64,000 nucleotides of DNA from Ophiosphaerella korrae (lineage: Eukaryota; Ascomycota; Dothideomycetes; Pleosporales; Phaeosphaeriaceae): positions 1-64,000 of the forward strand of contig JALNQF010000130.1 of NCBI GenBank assembly GCA_028456385.1, read 5' to 3'. Positions 28,079 through 40,590 of this stretch are shown in pieces. Position 1 is the first letter of the stretch. Every line of letters starts with the position of its first letter. The notes under the pieces are model-generated. The model saw only the letters and a list, made by a program, of their open reading frames with translations, did not search any database and had not been told where the DNA came from. Position numbers and translations under genes: made by a program.

Positions 28079-29193
28079 ATGCTCGAGTTCCGCACTCAGG
28101 GCTACAATGGCTACAGTGTCAAGTACTCGCCCTTCTACGATTCGCGCATTGCCGTCGCTGCGTCTGCAAACTTCGGGCTGGTTGGAAATGGAAGACTATA
28201 TATACTAGGCTTGACCGCGAACGGGATTGTTGCAGAGAAATGGTATGCTTAGTCTCTAATCGCACTTTCACATGCTCACACCATCCAAACAGGTTCGACA
28301 CTCAAGATTCCCTCTTCGACAGCACGTGGTCAGAAGCCCACGAGAACCAGATCCTCACTGCCGGCGGCGATGGTTCGGTCAAGCTCTTCGACATCACCCT
28401 ATCACAATTCCCCGTCCAGTCATGGCAAGAACACGCGCGCGAAGTCTTCGCCGTGCACTGGAATCTCGTGTCCAAAGACACCTTTCTGTCCAGTAGCTGG
28501 GACGGCACGATCAAGATCTGGAATCCGAATGCGAGCGCCAGCTTGACTACACTACCCACACACTCCTGTACCTATTCAGCATCCTTCAGTCCGCATAGTC
28601 CGAGTATCCTGAGCAGCGTGAGTTCGGATGGCCACATGCGTGTCTTCGATCTGAGGACACCAGCAAGTGCAAGCAATCACCTCACCATGAACGTGCCGAT
28701 ACACACGCCGCCGAAACCGCGTATGGGCGCCGCTGCACCGGTTGGCGTGGCGCCGTCTGAGGCCCTGACGCACGACTGGAACAAGTACCGTGACTCGATC
28801 ATCGCGACCGCCGGCGTCGATCGATTGATACGAACGTTCGACATCCGCATGCCAAACCAGGGTCCTATCGCTGTCATGCCAGGACATGAGTATGCCGTCC
28901 GGAAACTGACGTGGTCGCCGCACCTATCGGACATTTTACTCAGCGCAAGCTACGACATGACGTGCCGGGTATGGACGGATGGCAGCGCCATGGGTGTAGG
29001 CTCGATGAAGCAGGATAACATGCTCGAAGATCCCATGTTCTTTGGTGGTGGCCGAGAAATGGGGTGCATGGGACGGCACACTGAATTTGTTACTGGTGTC
29101 GACTGGTGCATGTTTGGTGCTGAGGGATGGTGCGCGAGCACAGGCTGGGATGAAAAGGTTATGGTATGGGACTGTAGAGCTATTATGCAATAA
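28079..29193 (+). CDS. PEX7: Peroxin-7, PTS2 import receptor (WD40)
   Basis: Two exons (28079-28242 and 28293-29193, a 50-bp GT-AG intron splitting a Trp codon) give 354 aa, the usual length. The N-terminus MLEFRTQGYNGYSVKYSPF and the following ANFGLVGNGRL are hallmark PEX7 sequence. WD repeats follow, for example VKLFD, SSSWDGTIKIWN, VSSDGHMRVFDLR, TAGVDRLIRTFDIR, SASYDMTCRVW and STGWDEKVMVWD. PEX7 is a seven-bladed propeller that binds the N-terminal PTS2 signal of matrix enzymes in the cytosol and delivers them to the peroxisomal docking complex. The gene looks intact, and the start is fixed by the conserved N-terminus. Confidence 0.95.
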
Positions 29194-29779
29194 GTTGAAG
29201 TATGCTTGTAGTAATGGTCGATTAGATTGCACAAAAGCTGCGCAATTCGTCAAGCGTCTCATTTCTCAGTGTGGTGCTTTTAGAATCCCTCATAGCTGTT
29301 GTGAATACTCTACTACCGTTGCTCACCTGGTCATATTCTAGAAGTTACTTAGTTTAGGTGCTGCACTAAGTATTGTAGGTTATAAGCATTAGAATGTGGA
29401 ATATGTTGGATAGATCGAAACTAGCTTAGCTCCGATGCCCTAGAAGAATTGCCCAGTACGTCCGACCAGCATCGGGATATTTCAACGGCGACACGGCACC
29501 ATCAACCACCGCGATACGATGTCGTATCTCGCATTCCGCGAGAACAGCTAGGAAGATGCACTCATCACCTCTGCCAACAATCGTTAAAATTAAGCTTTCC
29601 AACCTACTTCAGTGCCAAGAATCCAGCAATTCATTCTCTCTCAATGTGAATAAATCATCGTTTCGACCACGATGCCTTGAGTTTCATGACAGTGAAGTAG
29701 TTGTTCATCACTTGATACTTCAACCACTACACAATTGTTCTCAGGTGCTTTAATTCTAAACTCTTTATTTTACCTATCC
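29194..29779. other. Intergenic, no feature recognised
   Basis: About 590 bp between the PEX7 stop and the hydrolase relic. Only short chance frames are present. Confidence 0.4.
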
Positions 29780-30796
29780 TCTTCTCATATAGTACCACAG
29801 CGCAACTGTGCCACATATCCCTTGCCCACCGCATCCGTCTCCTCCTGCTCCAATCTCTCACCCTCCTCGTGGCGACCCTTACAGCACCAACATGGCTGTT
29901 CAGAAACGACTACACTGTACTCTACATCCCAACACGCAGCGTATCTCGCCGGTGTCTACTGTTCTAGCCTAATGCCAGCAACCGCAATAATCGTCTTGCC
30001 CCACTGCACATCGACATCCACGGCAGCGCCTTCATCAGCGGATTCCCAGAGCAAGGCGCGCCATTCTGCACAGAGCTGAGCTCACGCACCGGCGCCATAG
30101 TTTTGAGTGTGGAATATAGACACGCGCCACGACACGTATATCCCGCCGCGCACGACGACGTCGACGACATCGTACGTTGGGCACTGACCCATGCCGAAGA
30201 ACTAGGGTGCGATGTGCGGCTGCTGACTATAGGCGGGAGCTCCGTTGGTGGGTGTTTGGCAATGAGTGCGTGTCTGACGCTTACGAAAGATGGTAATGCG
30301 GTACGACCGTTGGGTGTGTTTGCGTTTTATCCTGCTCTTACGTTCCGTGTGAAACCAGAGAATAAACCAACACCGAAGGATTTTCTTCAGGATCAGTTCC
30401 GGTGCTTATTGCCGTTGTATGATGAGTATGCTGGGGTGCAGCGAAGCAGGGATTGGGATGATGTGAGGCTACACGCCCTTCTTGCGGAGCGTGAATCGTT
30501 GCCAGACGATATTTTAGTTGTAGCTGCGGGCATAGACGTGTTGTATGCCGAGGCGGTAGAGTTTAGAGAAAAAAATGAAGAACGTGGAATTCATGGTTGT
30601 TGAAAATGGGTTCCATGGATTCACTGAACGTACGTATTTCTCCTGCTTCCGCGAGAATGAAACTAACAGGGCTAGAGTGCCAAGCTTCGTGCTGGAAAAA
30701 GACAGACGTGAGGTTTTTGACAAGACGGTTAGATTTGTCAAGAAAATTTACAGGAAGGCTGGATTTGACATGGGGAGCGAGGCGTCGCTGCAGTAA
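29780..30796 (+). pseudogene. Broken alpha/beta hydrolase (HSL-like, fold-3) gene
   Basis: Family features persist: an oxyanion HGSAF near 30019, the nucleophile elbow GGSSVGG with Ser at 30241, an acid in AAGIDVLYAEA near 30520-30550, and the His in NGFHGFTE near 30610. The N-terminal part (hydrophobic helix, then DYTVLYIPTRS) ends at an in-frame TAG at 29965-29967. A second break is a frameshift at the seven-A run 30569-30575, after which the coding frame continues to 30796. A 48-bp intron at 30629-30676 is possible but not required. Intact relatives are esterases or lipases of about 350-400 aa. The start codon is not identifiable. One or both breaks could be sequence errors, but two in one gene favour a pseudogene. 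Confidence 0.75.
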
Positions 30797-31165
30797 TGCT
30801 GAGCTGGCAGTGCGTGAGTCATGGTCATGTGTGAAGCGCCCAGACGGCACGCGCTACTTTTCACCCTCGAAGCAGTAGCCAATCCTTCATCCTGCTGCGC
30901 TGTTTTCACCTGAATAATACATGAATATGTGGCGGTGCAGGCGCTACTTGTTTTGGTCCGGGCGCCCTTTCCTGTGTGCCCACACCGCAGCTGAGCTATC
31001 GTCCGCAATCAACCTTCATTCTTTTTTACGAAAGGTCTAGTTTATGTCTCAAACTACTTTCTAAGATTCTCTAATTAGCCGTTGGTGGCATGAGACCCCC
31101 AAGGCCTTTCTCAAGCTTGAACAAAAGCAAGGCGCTCAGCTGATGGTTGTCACCTGCGAGGCCTG
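30797..31165. other. Intergenic, no feature recognised
   Basis: About 370 bp separating the hydrolase relic from the phosphorylase/ankyrin gene, whose promoter it should hold. Confidence 0.4.
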
Positions 31166-32922
31166 ATGGACAATACAGCCGAACGGAAACCCGAACGGGA
31201 TGATTTTCGAGTCGCTGTGATATGCGCTCTAAGCCTAGAAGGAAAGGCCGTTAGTGTATTATTCGACAGGATTTTCAGGCCGGAGGAGTTGGCCTTTGAA
31301 CTGCCCTCAAACGATCTAACTTATGGAGAAATGGAACAACATCGCGTGCTTCTTTCGTGGCTAAGCGAAAAAGGGAAGGTCGAAGCCGGAAAGAAAGCAG
31401 GCTGGATAAAGAAAAAGTTTGCAAAAATCGAGCTTGTGTTGGTTGTTGGAGTATGTGCGGGGATGCCGGTGGATCGGAATAATCGCGACGCGAAGATCGA
31501 GTTGGGGGACGTTGTTATCAGTAGGGGAATTATACAATATGACGAAGGGAAAATGGAGAAGGGTAGGTGGGTCCAGAAGAGCAAACCACAAAACCATGAA
31601 GACCAGGGGTGTCTAAATAGATTGGAACACATTGACACAGATCGGAACGCATTGAAAAACGACGCTCATGAATACCTACGCTACGCCCTCCAACATTGCA
31701 AGTTCCAGGGCATTAAATCAAAGATAAGTCGAAAACCAGAGGTACATTTCGGTTATGTCGCATCTGGGGACACAGTGGTCAAGACGGAAGCTTATCGAGA
31801 TGAGATAGAGGCCAGGCTCACCGAAAGGCCGATCGGGTTCGAGATGGAGGCATCGGGAGTTCTAAGTGTTTTTAATAACAAAGTTATTGTCATCAAAGGG
31901 GTCTGTGACTACGCAAATGAAGAGAAGGAGAAGTCCTGGCAGACATACGCGGCAGTAACGAGTGCAGCTTACATGAAAGCGTTTCTCAATGAGTGGGAAC
32001 CAAAAAGGTCCAAAAGAAAATACTTTTATGAAAAAGCTCATGACATCAAGGGCTCATTTGGTCAGTCGTAATTTGCGGTGTTACGTTACCTTTGCAAATG
32101 CTGAGCTGACAATCATATCAAGTGAACAGAACGAAGTCAATTGCTGATTCAAATGCATATCGAGCTTCTTACGGTTCCTCTCAGTCCCTAAGCATCGATA
32201 CGGATCGGATAATGATACGTCAGCTGTCTTCCCCAAATTCATTCAAAACTTCTTACCCTGTTGAGTCTCGCGACAAAAATATTCATTTCACCTCAGGCAC
32301 TGTGTCACCTGTCACACCAGCCGGCGAAGGCGCTATACCATTTGAGGTACTTCAATCTTTCCCTGAACTATTTCTTTGAATCATTCTGACTAGCTTGTAG
32401 ATTTCTCGAGAAACTAGCGATATGTTTGTCGCATGTAGGGCACAGAATGCTCTTGATGTTCGGCGACTCCTGGAGACAAACAATGTCGATATCACCGCAT
32501 TAGACAGAGGACACAGCATGCTAGGTCTGGCTATTGGCAAAGTGAAGGTCAATACCAATTATGATAAAATGGGGAAGATCACAACTATAATCAATCTTCT
32601 ATGCGGGCCACCACATAATGCTAATCCAAATGTCCTGGACAAGTTTGGCTATGCGCCCATTCATTACTGCGCAAAGTCAATGAATTCCTCTGCTGCAATG
32701 CTGCTCATCAAATATGGAGCAACAATCAATATTCTCGATAAAGATAATTGTACTGCGCTGAATCATCTCGTTAATGATAGGATACCTGATGTTGCTTTCG
32801 CGAAAATGATCATTGAAAACGGCGGGAAGTGCGGGCCGGTACATTTGGACATTCCTGTAGGGAGTGCGAGTGCAAGACGTAAGAAAGTGTATATAGCCGC
32901 ATTTGCGGCAGGTACAGTGTGA
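31166..32922 (+). CDS. Nucleoside phosphorylase-like / ankyrin protein
   Basis: Three exons (31166-32060, 32123-32346, 32401-32922, introns 62 and 54 bp) keep one frame and give 546 aa. Residues about 14-275 form a PNP/UDP phosphorylase-like domain (VAVICALSLEGKAV, LVVGVCAGMP, ELGDVVIS, YVASGDTVVKT, GFEMEASGV, GVCDYAN). Such domains stand at the N-terminus of many fungal NLR-like proteins. A low-complexity Ser/Thr-rich linker follows, then two to three ankyrin units (GYAPIHYCAKSMNSSAAMLLIKYGA and following). The usual central NACHT or NB-ARC ATPase is absent. It may be a stand-alone sensor/effector or a shortened paralogue of an NLR. The catalytic status of the phosphorylase fold is unknown. 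Confidence 0.82.
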
Positions 32923-33531
32923 CGTAAGCTTTAGAAGTCCGGAAACACTTTTTTTAATGGATCGTTTTGTGTATTTCTGTATCTTTTAGAGCGAAAGGTA
33001 GTTAACAATGGTTGTAAGTACAATAGATGAGGCAAAGGTTGGGTTCGATGTGATATTAGTCATAGTGCTAATATACCCAAGTTTCTTGGTAGCATAAAGG
33101 TCCTCGCGAATGTTACTGTGTATCAACATTTAATATCTTGTGAATATATTTCCTAGTTAGGACTCTGACTTCGTGCCACTCAAATGAATGCTTCAAGTTA
33201 AATGTTATCTTTGAAGTGTTTGCGTTACTGAGTAATACGACAAAATCCCTAATTATCCCGATTGAACACAAGCCCTATGCGTCCTCGAAGTTCCACAAAC
33301 TGAAATCTATATCTCAGGTTCGAATAGGCTCTCCCCTTATATTTATCATGAGAAGCCTATGTAATGAACTCTAACCTTTCTTAATTTCCTTGCAGCTGGG
33401 ATTGAGCAAAGGGCCAGACCCCAACCACTAACTTTGACCCCCTTCGTCAGAGACCTAAATTGGCCGGATTTCCTCTTGGCGAGGGTGTATTAATTTTTTT
33501 TCTAGCTTGCGGAGTTAGAAGGATCGTTTCT
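32923..33531. other. Intergenic between convergent genes
   Basis: About 610 bp between two convergent genes (3' ends of both). AT-moderate, no frame of note. Confidence 0.4.
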
Positions 33532-36265
33532 TCATTCGTGTCCATATGATTCTCCTCTTACATTGGTCACTAGCGGAGGCGTAATGGGCTTCGTGGCCCT
33601 TTTCCTCCACCACATCAAAGCCTCGATTTTGTGCATACTATACCATCTCATTGTACGAGGCTCTTCGAATTTCAAGCTCACTTCATCGAGTGTCATTGAC
33701 TGATTTTCAAGAGTTAGCTGCTGGAAAGCCTGGAGGCGATGTGATAATCTTACCGGACCGATGGATGGGACAAATAGGTAAACGAGTACGAAGGCAATGA
33801 AGCTCAACCCACTATTTACAAAGTATCAGCCACTTTGCGCATGCGAGCAGGAAATGATAATCGTGACATACGTGAAAACACCGAATAACTTGGAGCTTCC
33901 CCAATAAATACCGTGTGGCACACCTAGGGCTAGTAAACCAGCGCCTGTGGGACTACATTAGCAGCATCCTAGTGCATGCCTACCAGATAATTTTACCTAG
34001 AAAGTTCCAGAATACAGCCCATGACATGCCAATTTCTATGTTGATATCAGTGTGAGTGTATCTTCAGAAAAAGAGCAATACTAACCGCGCCCCTCATTTG
34101 GCCATACCTCGGCCGAATATACAAAAGGTACAGCTCCTGCGCCAAAGCTGTAGAAAAAAGTAAAGAGAATGATGAATACCATAACGACTGATAACTTGGT
34201 TTTATCATTATTGTTCGCGGGCATGTGCAGCAAGACCGATAAAATCAACAACATGACAGTACCCCCTGCTAATGATAGGAGTAGTAACGAGCGTCGGCCA
34301 CGCATCCATGGCGGTGGATCAATTTTCTTGTTTGCTTTTTTTGACGAAGCATGGTCGGCCTCTAGGTCCTGTTCGTCGCGCGCTGGGTAATCAGGGTAAA
34401 TATCTTGTAGGCCTTCATCAACCTTGCGCTCAATGAGAAAGTATGCGATTATTGAAAATACGGCGTTTGCGGCCCCGAATCCGATGGAAAGGAGTAGACT
34501 GTTGTTTATGTTGTCACGTTTAGGCTGCGGCTGGAGGTCTTTAGAAGCAAAGAATATGCTTGCCAGAAAAGCGAGAACACTACGAATCACCATTGAGTGC
34601 TTATTGTAACTTTAGGGAGATGAGGCCTTACTTGATTCCTGAAAGCTGCTGGGCCATCATCACCACCAATGTCGCAATTGCGGCACGCCTGTTTCTGGTA
34701 AATGTTAGCATTCATAAGTAGCTGCCACGGAGAGCTTCTTACCTTGCGAACGTAAGGATCTTCCAAACTCGGTTTTGGTAATGGACCTTGGCATCTAGAG
34801 CCATGTAATCGAGTTTCTGGTCTAGAATGAAAGATTTTTCTGTCTATACATTGCACGTGTCAGATTATGGCCTGAATTGGGGTGGAATGGATATCGAACC
34901 AGGACTTGGAAATGTATGAAACAGAGTTCTTCCAATGCAATATGACGGTTCTTCCGAAGCTTGACCAACGATTCGAAGCCCTCATAATACCGACCTTGAA
35001 GAATAAGCCATCGCGGGCTCCTAAGGTCTCAGATTAGTAGCAACGAAAAAGATTGTGTATGATTGGGAAACGTACTCGCAGCATAGGAAAGCGAGAATCA
35101 GTAGGACAAAGGCTGGGAGGGCTCCGGTGAGCACCTGATTACGCCAATTGTTTTTGAAAATATAGGTTGCGACACTTCCTGCAAAAATTCCTGCCGCTGT
35201 AAAAACCTGCCATAAAACAAGGAGTCTTCCTATAAAGTCCGATTAGTATTACAAAAACGTCAGGAAAACAGGATCAGAGGAAGTTACCTCTTTTTGCCTT
35301 GGGGAGAATCTCTGACTCCCAAATTGGAACAATGGCCGCCTTAGCCCCAATGCCAACCCCTAGAAATAATCTTGCGATCATGTATGTTTGCCATGATCCG
35401 GCCTGTGAGCTTCCAATAACAGAAACAAAGCTGAAAAGTGCTGCAAGGGCAACAGCACCACGCCTGCCAAAGCAACTGGAGTGACAAATTGGGTCTATTA
35501 CAATAGAACCGAGTATTGCAGCCGAGAACCAGGTGATAGCATTTGCACCTGCAAGTTTCCAGATATCCTTGCCAGTTCCATCAAGCTTGAGGTCTAACCC
35601 ACACGTTGTCGGCCAACCAAGGTTTCCATTTGCAATTTGATTCCATCCTAGTATTTTGGTTAGTCAAATCGATGCAAGGAATGAAGATTTGGAGTAGCTG
35701 ACCTTGAGTCAGAGCGGCTACAGCGCAAGTGATGAGAGTCACTAGAAGGTCCTTAGGTTCTTGCCACACTCTTTTCGACTCTTGAACCTTAATAGCGTTA
35801 TTATATTGTACCCAGTCTCGACGCGATAAGAGATCTATATCAGCAACCGAAGTGAAACTTGGTCGACCAGTCGGCTCCTCTATGACTTCAGTATCGACTC
35901 TGAAGGCCTCGATGTTGGGCTCGATATCAATCACATTCGTTTTCAGTCCTGGAGATTCCTTTCTAGGTGGTGGATGGCTATTGATTTCTACAATTCATGA
36001 GCCATGGTTATAGGTACACTACTTCTACGTCACTCACTTCTTGCAAGCCTTGCGCAAATCCAGAGTTCATCAAATGTGACGGATGTGTCGACGAATTTTT
36101 CCTTCCATAGGTGCCGAACGTATCGTTCAAGATCCTTCGTCTCAATACGATTCATTGGGTCTTCCTTCTCCTCATCGGAAATATCGTATCGCCGGGGCTG
36201 ATATTGTCAGTGTGCTCTGCAAGCCAACATAGTCTGAGTGTTTGAACCTTGTCCTTGAAAAACAT
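33532..36265 (-). CDS. MFS sugar transporter (13 exons)
   Basis: Thirteen exons on the minus strand keep one frame and give 697 aa: 36265-36248, 36197-36038, 35987-35703, 35647-35288, 35229-35076, 35020-34900, 34843-34743, 34694-34632, 34579-34086, 34035-33997, 33944-33872, 33811-33754, 33699-33532. The twelve introns are 48-60 bp, all GT-AG. Hallmarks are ARLFLGVGIGAKAAIVP, the ESPRWL motif before the central loop, AQQLSGIN after it, and PFVYSAEVWPNEGRE near the C-terminus, with many hydrophobic helices. The long charged N-terminus (RYDISDEEKEDP) is usual for this group. It should be a plasma-membrane proton-coupled sugar or polyol carrier. The six-codon first exon is the least certain part. 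Confidence 0.85.
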
Positions 36266-37518
36266 AGCTGCCCAGTTTCAGTAAACCAAAAGATTGTTTG
36301 TCCTTTGCACTACTCTCACCAAAGGGGGATAAATTCACGCAAAGATGTTTGGTGATGGAGGGATTCACAAGCAAGCGTATGAAACGAATTGGACCTTCTC
36401 CCTCCACCGCCTAGGGAGGGTTTTCTGGTTTGGGCATAGCAGCTACTTTGGAATTACCAATCTTCTCCCATCACCTGGCTAACGAGGCAGTTTTTTTGAA
36501 ATGCGACAAGGCTTGCAGAGCATGTCATACACCTACATATTCCGAAGAGATTTTGATACCTTGATTGGTTCTCAAAGCTTCCGCACGTGTCGCTGGCAGG
36601 TAACATGTCCGAAGTGGACGACTTGGCAGGGTGTCTTCCGCGCAAACTACGTGAAGTAGTGCAGGCAAACATTTGCCTTATTTTCAATTGCCTGAAACTC
36701 AACCCATGCCTGTCTCACATGACGTTGGCTAATATTGAATTGCTTCCAGGTTGAGATGCGGTTAGCGAATTTGGCAGCCATGGCATGCGGTCATGCACGC
36801 CGGTGTGTTTCAGCCTTGCGCCACGGGTTTTAACCCTTTGTTCCACTTTTGATGAAAGAAGAACTGTAAGGTAGGTAAAATTAGCAGGGATAATGAGCCA
36901 ATGTTTTCGAAAATATCCTTAGTGCGTTGCTTTTTTCGAGGTTGCCAAAGTGCACCAAAGTAGGAATAGATATGTACCAAAATACTCTGAAAGTGTCTCA
37001 CGAAGCTACTCATGCTCAAGGAATCTAGCCTTTCCGAAACCTTGTTTTGACAGTAAGTGTGATGACACCGCCTCGTGGAATAGAGGACTCTTCTCGTACT
37101 CGGTAGGGTTATGGAAGAAGGAGGACCTCAGCTGATGCCGATCTGTTCGACCTGCAGTCTTTAGGCAATCGCTGACCCCCTATATCTGTAATTTATTGGA
37201 TGGTGTTCAGCAGACATTCCAAGGTTCCCTGTCACACAGAACAAGCACAAAGTTAGGTAACTCCATCTTCGCTTGAATTCCTCCTAAATCCCAGCGTTGC
37301 TTCTTCCGCAACGCTTCTAGAAACATATTATTTGATCGTGTACTAAATTTATTTAGGTACGTAATCTACCTATCTGGGTTGTTAGGTAGCTGCTAGTATT
37401 ATATTTGAGCAGCTAGATTTTTACATCTATACTTAGTATATTTAGTGGTTATGTGATATAAAATATTTACAGGTAGTAGCGGCCCAGCCTTAGCACAAGG
37501 CCTCTTTCACGTCCCTTG
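36266..37518. other. Gene-free stretch
   Basis: About 1.25 kb. Contains upstream DNA of the transporter and short frames up to 82 codons with no recognisable family. Near 37,320-37,460 the sequence becomes AT-rich with aggtac/taggta patches, perhaps an old repeat. No gene supported. Confidence 0.4.
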
Positions 37519-37986
37519 ATTCTATAAACCTCCTACTGTTGACCAATACCCCCGGCATTCTCGGTCGTATACTCTCATGTTTCATCGCCGCGCGCTTTCT
37601 CGGCCCTTTGAAGATGGCAATCCCGACAGCTGCGTCTGTCACCATTATCTTGTATTGCTGGCCCGTAGTTGCGCATACCGGTAGTTCGCTATATGCATTC
37701 GCCGCGGTCTACGGGTTTGCAGCCAGTGCTATTCAGTCCTTGTTTGATATTCAGCTAACTGCATTTACACTCGACTTGAGCTAGCTTGGAACGAGGATGG
37801 GCATAGTGCTAAGCATGGTGGCCTTTGCAAGTCTTACTGGAAGCCCAATAGCGGGCGCAATCGTACAGTCGCAGGGGGGATTACCTAGGAGCGCAGGTAT
37901 GGGCGGCTAGTAGCACGCTACTAGGAGCGATATTCCTAGTAGCGGTGAGAGTGAACAAGACTGGGTGGATTGTTGAGGATGTTTAA
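37519..37986 (+). pseudogene. Truncated, frameshifted monocarboxylate-type MFS transporter
   Basis: Only the C-terminal half of an MCT-like (SLC16-type) transporter is present. It is recognisable by NTPGILGRI, SLYAFAAVYGF, SLFDIQLTAF, then LGTRMGIVLSMVAFASLTG and a final helix ending IVEDV before a TAA at 37984. An in-frame TAG at 37782-37784 interrupts it, and a one-base shift at the six-G run 37874-37879 is needed to reach the last helix. No start or N-terminal half was found upstream. It is convergent with another pseudogene. Confidence 0.8.
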
Positions 37987-38129
37987 GGTTGCTATGGCAT
38001 GTCGCTTCGTAGTCCGGCCGTTCATTGTAGTAGGCATAGGCATTTGACTCTACGAGAAAATTCCATCAATGTAGAGAGACAGCGCAATCAAGATATCCAT
38101 ACCTAATGTGGATAACTCACAAGATTCTT

Positions 38130-39298
38130 TCAAAGGCCAATTTCACCATACTCAGTCCACTCTCTCCCAGGCCAGAATTTCTCCCCGCCGCAAAAGGAAT
38201 GTTCAATCTTTTCTTTTGCCATGCTTTCCATTCTTACCTCGAAATCTGCGATACTGTTTGCTGTGACACCTTCCTCAGCGATTGTCCGTGCCAGATCAGC
38301 AGCATTCCGAACCGCTATATCACCACCGGAACCACCCATTGGACTCATTGCATGTGCTGCATCCCCAATGAGCGTAACTCGCTCTGTACACGTTATTGAA
38401 ACACAGTTCTATGTCTGGTTTGCTTGATAAAACAGGTACACAAGTAGATAATTCATATGAGGCTGTACTAAGCAGATGTTTCAAAGAAAGGTGCCAGCGT
38501 TCGGCCACTCTATCTAGAAACAGCATTTTTGTTCCACCGTCTTCGGCAAGAACTTGACGTACTGAAAGGGCGCCGTGCAAATGACCCAGTATATGTAGTC
38601 GGGATTTCGACTCTTGTTGCCCGCTTTTTGACCACACGATCGGTTCCACGACAGTCCGGATATTGGCTTCATGATCCAGACACATACACCAGCTAAGCAA
38701 ATCCTGTGGTAGATCGTTCTTCAAAGAGTCTGTTAATGGCGCTCGGCGCCACATGATCCAGCGCTCTAGGTCTAGTAGTTTACGCGCAGGTTGAAGCTCT
38801 TTACGCACCCGGCTCTTGATGCCATCAGCACCGACGAGCAGCAGCCCACGCGCTATTGAGCGATCGGAAAAATTGACTTGGACTCGATCATGTTGAAGTT
38901 CATAAGATATAATTCCTTCTCAAATTCGATAGCATCATCAATGTCCAGCGTGATTAGAAAACGAATCTACGTCCGATCGATTGGCATGGATTCCGGACCC
39001 GCAGGCGTTGGCTTCGGGAAGTCATGCGTTCTAGCATCTACATATTGCGGCTCAAAACGATTTCTCGCTGGTGCAATTTATTTTAGTAGGCCCTGAAACT
39101 GAGGAGGTAGAACACTATCGAGGGCTGACTGTGCCTTTTCAAAGATGCGGAAGCGATGGCCTTGCGCGCGGTATGACCGAGGATGCGCCCGAACAGGTGA
39201 AATGGAATAGAAAGGAGACGGAGGCCTTGTGATAGTATGGAACCAGCAATGCCGGCGCCGATGATGAGGATTGGATCTGACGGAGTGCTTTGAGCCAT
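38130..39298 (-). pseudogene. Broken FAD-dependent monooxygenase (salicylate hydroxylase-like)
   Basis: From the start at 39298 the FAD-binding motif ILIIGAGIAGSILSQGLR is readable. A frameshift near 39195 moves the frame into RAQGHRFRIFEKAQ...LPPQF, which hits TAA near 39078. Further shifts precede the next blocks: GLLLVGADGIKSRVRKEL near 38,810-38,860, then a long frame to about 38,420, then ERVTLIGDAAHAMSPMGGSGG (38,390-38,330) with the flavin-contacting GDAAH, and on to the stop at 38130. At least four disruptions make it inactive. Intact members are about 400 aa aromatic or meroterpenoid hydroxylases. Confidence 0.82.
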
Positions 39299-39305
39299 AA
39301 TTCAT

Positions 39306-40590
39306 CCACTTGTCTTCTCGTTCCGCTTATAAACTAGAGTTGTGTGGATAAATCCCAGGCTCGACCGAAATGAGGGGATGAGAAATCGAGAGGGCAAGCC
39401 AGTTAGTGTCGTAGTTCGCGCGTTGTTCAGGCGCTTGAAGCTGTTGAAAAGATGTATAGTGCAGTGGTGAGGGTAAGCAGCGCAGCACAGCTACCACGCG
39501 ACTAGGGAACGGGACCCTAGTTTTGGCTAATCACAGCTGACAAATTTCACTCCAACGCTACCCACTCAATAATCTAGAGAGAGGGATACTTCTTACAGGA
39601 CATATACAATTTATAGTTCTTAGACGAGGCTTTCATTTCAATAGGGGCAACAATTTTCGGAATTTTGCGTCGTCTGAACTGCCGCTCTCAAAACGGACTT
39701 CCAATCTCCAGTTGGTGGCTTTATATACCCTTCCATTATCCTGAGTTAGTTCCTCGCATAGGTAGTGGAATCAAAAGATTTAGCATGCAGAATCGTCCAA
39801 CCTTCTAGTTCCGACGTAGGGCTAAGTGCGCCTAGGAAAACTACGGCGCTATGTGACTGCCATCGCTTGCTCTAGGGATAACCCTGAAATTGTCTTTTGC
39901 GTATAGTTGACGGAAATCATATCCATTGTCTTCTATAATTGGGCTGGCTAACAGAGTTTAGACAGGAGGGTGAGTTGGAAGTAAGCATCCTGAGCAGTGA
40001 TGGTGCAACCTGAGCAGCGACCGAGCCGAAGTTGAGCTAGGCATCATTTTGCTTACGAACCTGCGATATGGTGCTAATCACAAGAGGAAATGATGTGAGG
40101 TCAGTTGGCCAGCGATATTAGCATAGTTATACACTAAATCAACAAGTTACTATGAGGAGACCGGCCCCCTTCTCGGCTAGATTGTTATTCTTTCCTTGTG
40201 ATTTGCCTATCTCGGGAGCCCAGACCTTCTCCTTAGGTTATATATAAATTCTTATTCCCTTCCCCTATATAGCTCTTTATCTATTATTCGCTCTCTTTCA
40301 ATCAACTAGTTGTTTGCACCTCTTAGGGTTTATCTTGCGTAAAGTCCACCTTACAATTACATCAAAGGTAGTGGCATATATGCTCTTAGATATGTCTAAC
40401 GCAACTCGCTCAAGTCAATGTAGGCCGACTTCAGCATAATCTTGTAATTCTATTCTGAGACGGATTCCGGAATATCTAGCGGAATATTGACCAGACACCA
40501 ACGTATTTGGTAGGACGTAAGAATTTAATAGAGTCTCAAACCTTCAGCTAGCTAGGCTCCTCTCTCTGCTTTCTCGTCTGTAAAGTTGAT
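39306..40590. other. Gene-free stretch
   Basis: About 1.3 kb without a supported gene or recognised repeat. It contains AT-rich patches near 40,240-40,300. Confidence 0.4.

Noticed and set aside
33300..33335. ggttcgaat sequence resembling a tRNA B box
   Set aside because: No matching A box, acceptor stem or cloverleaf could be drawn around it.
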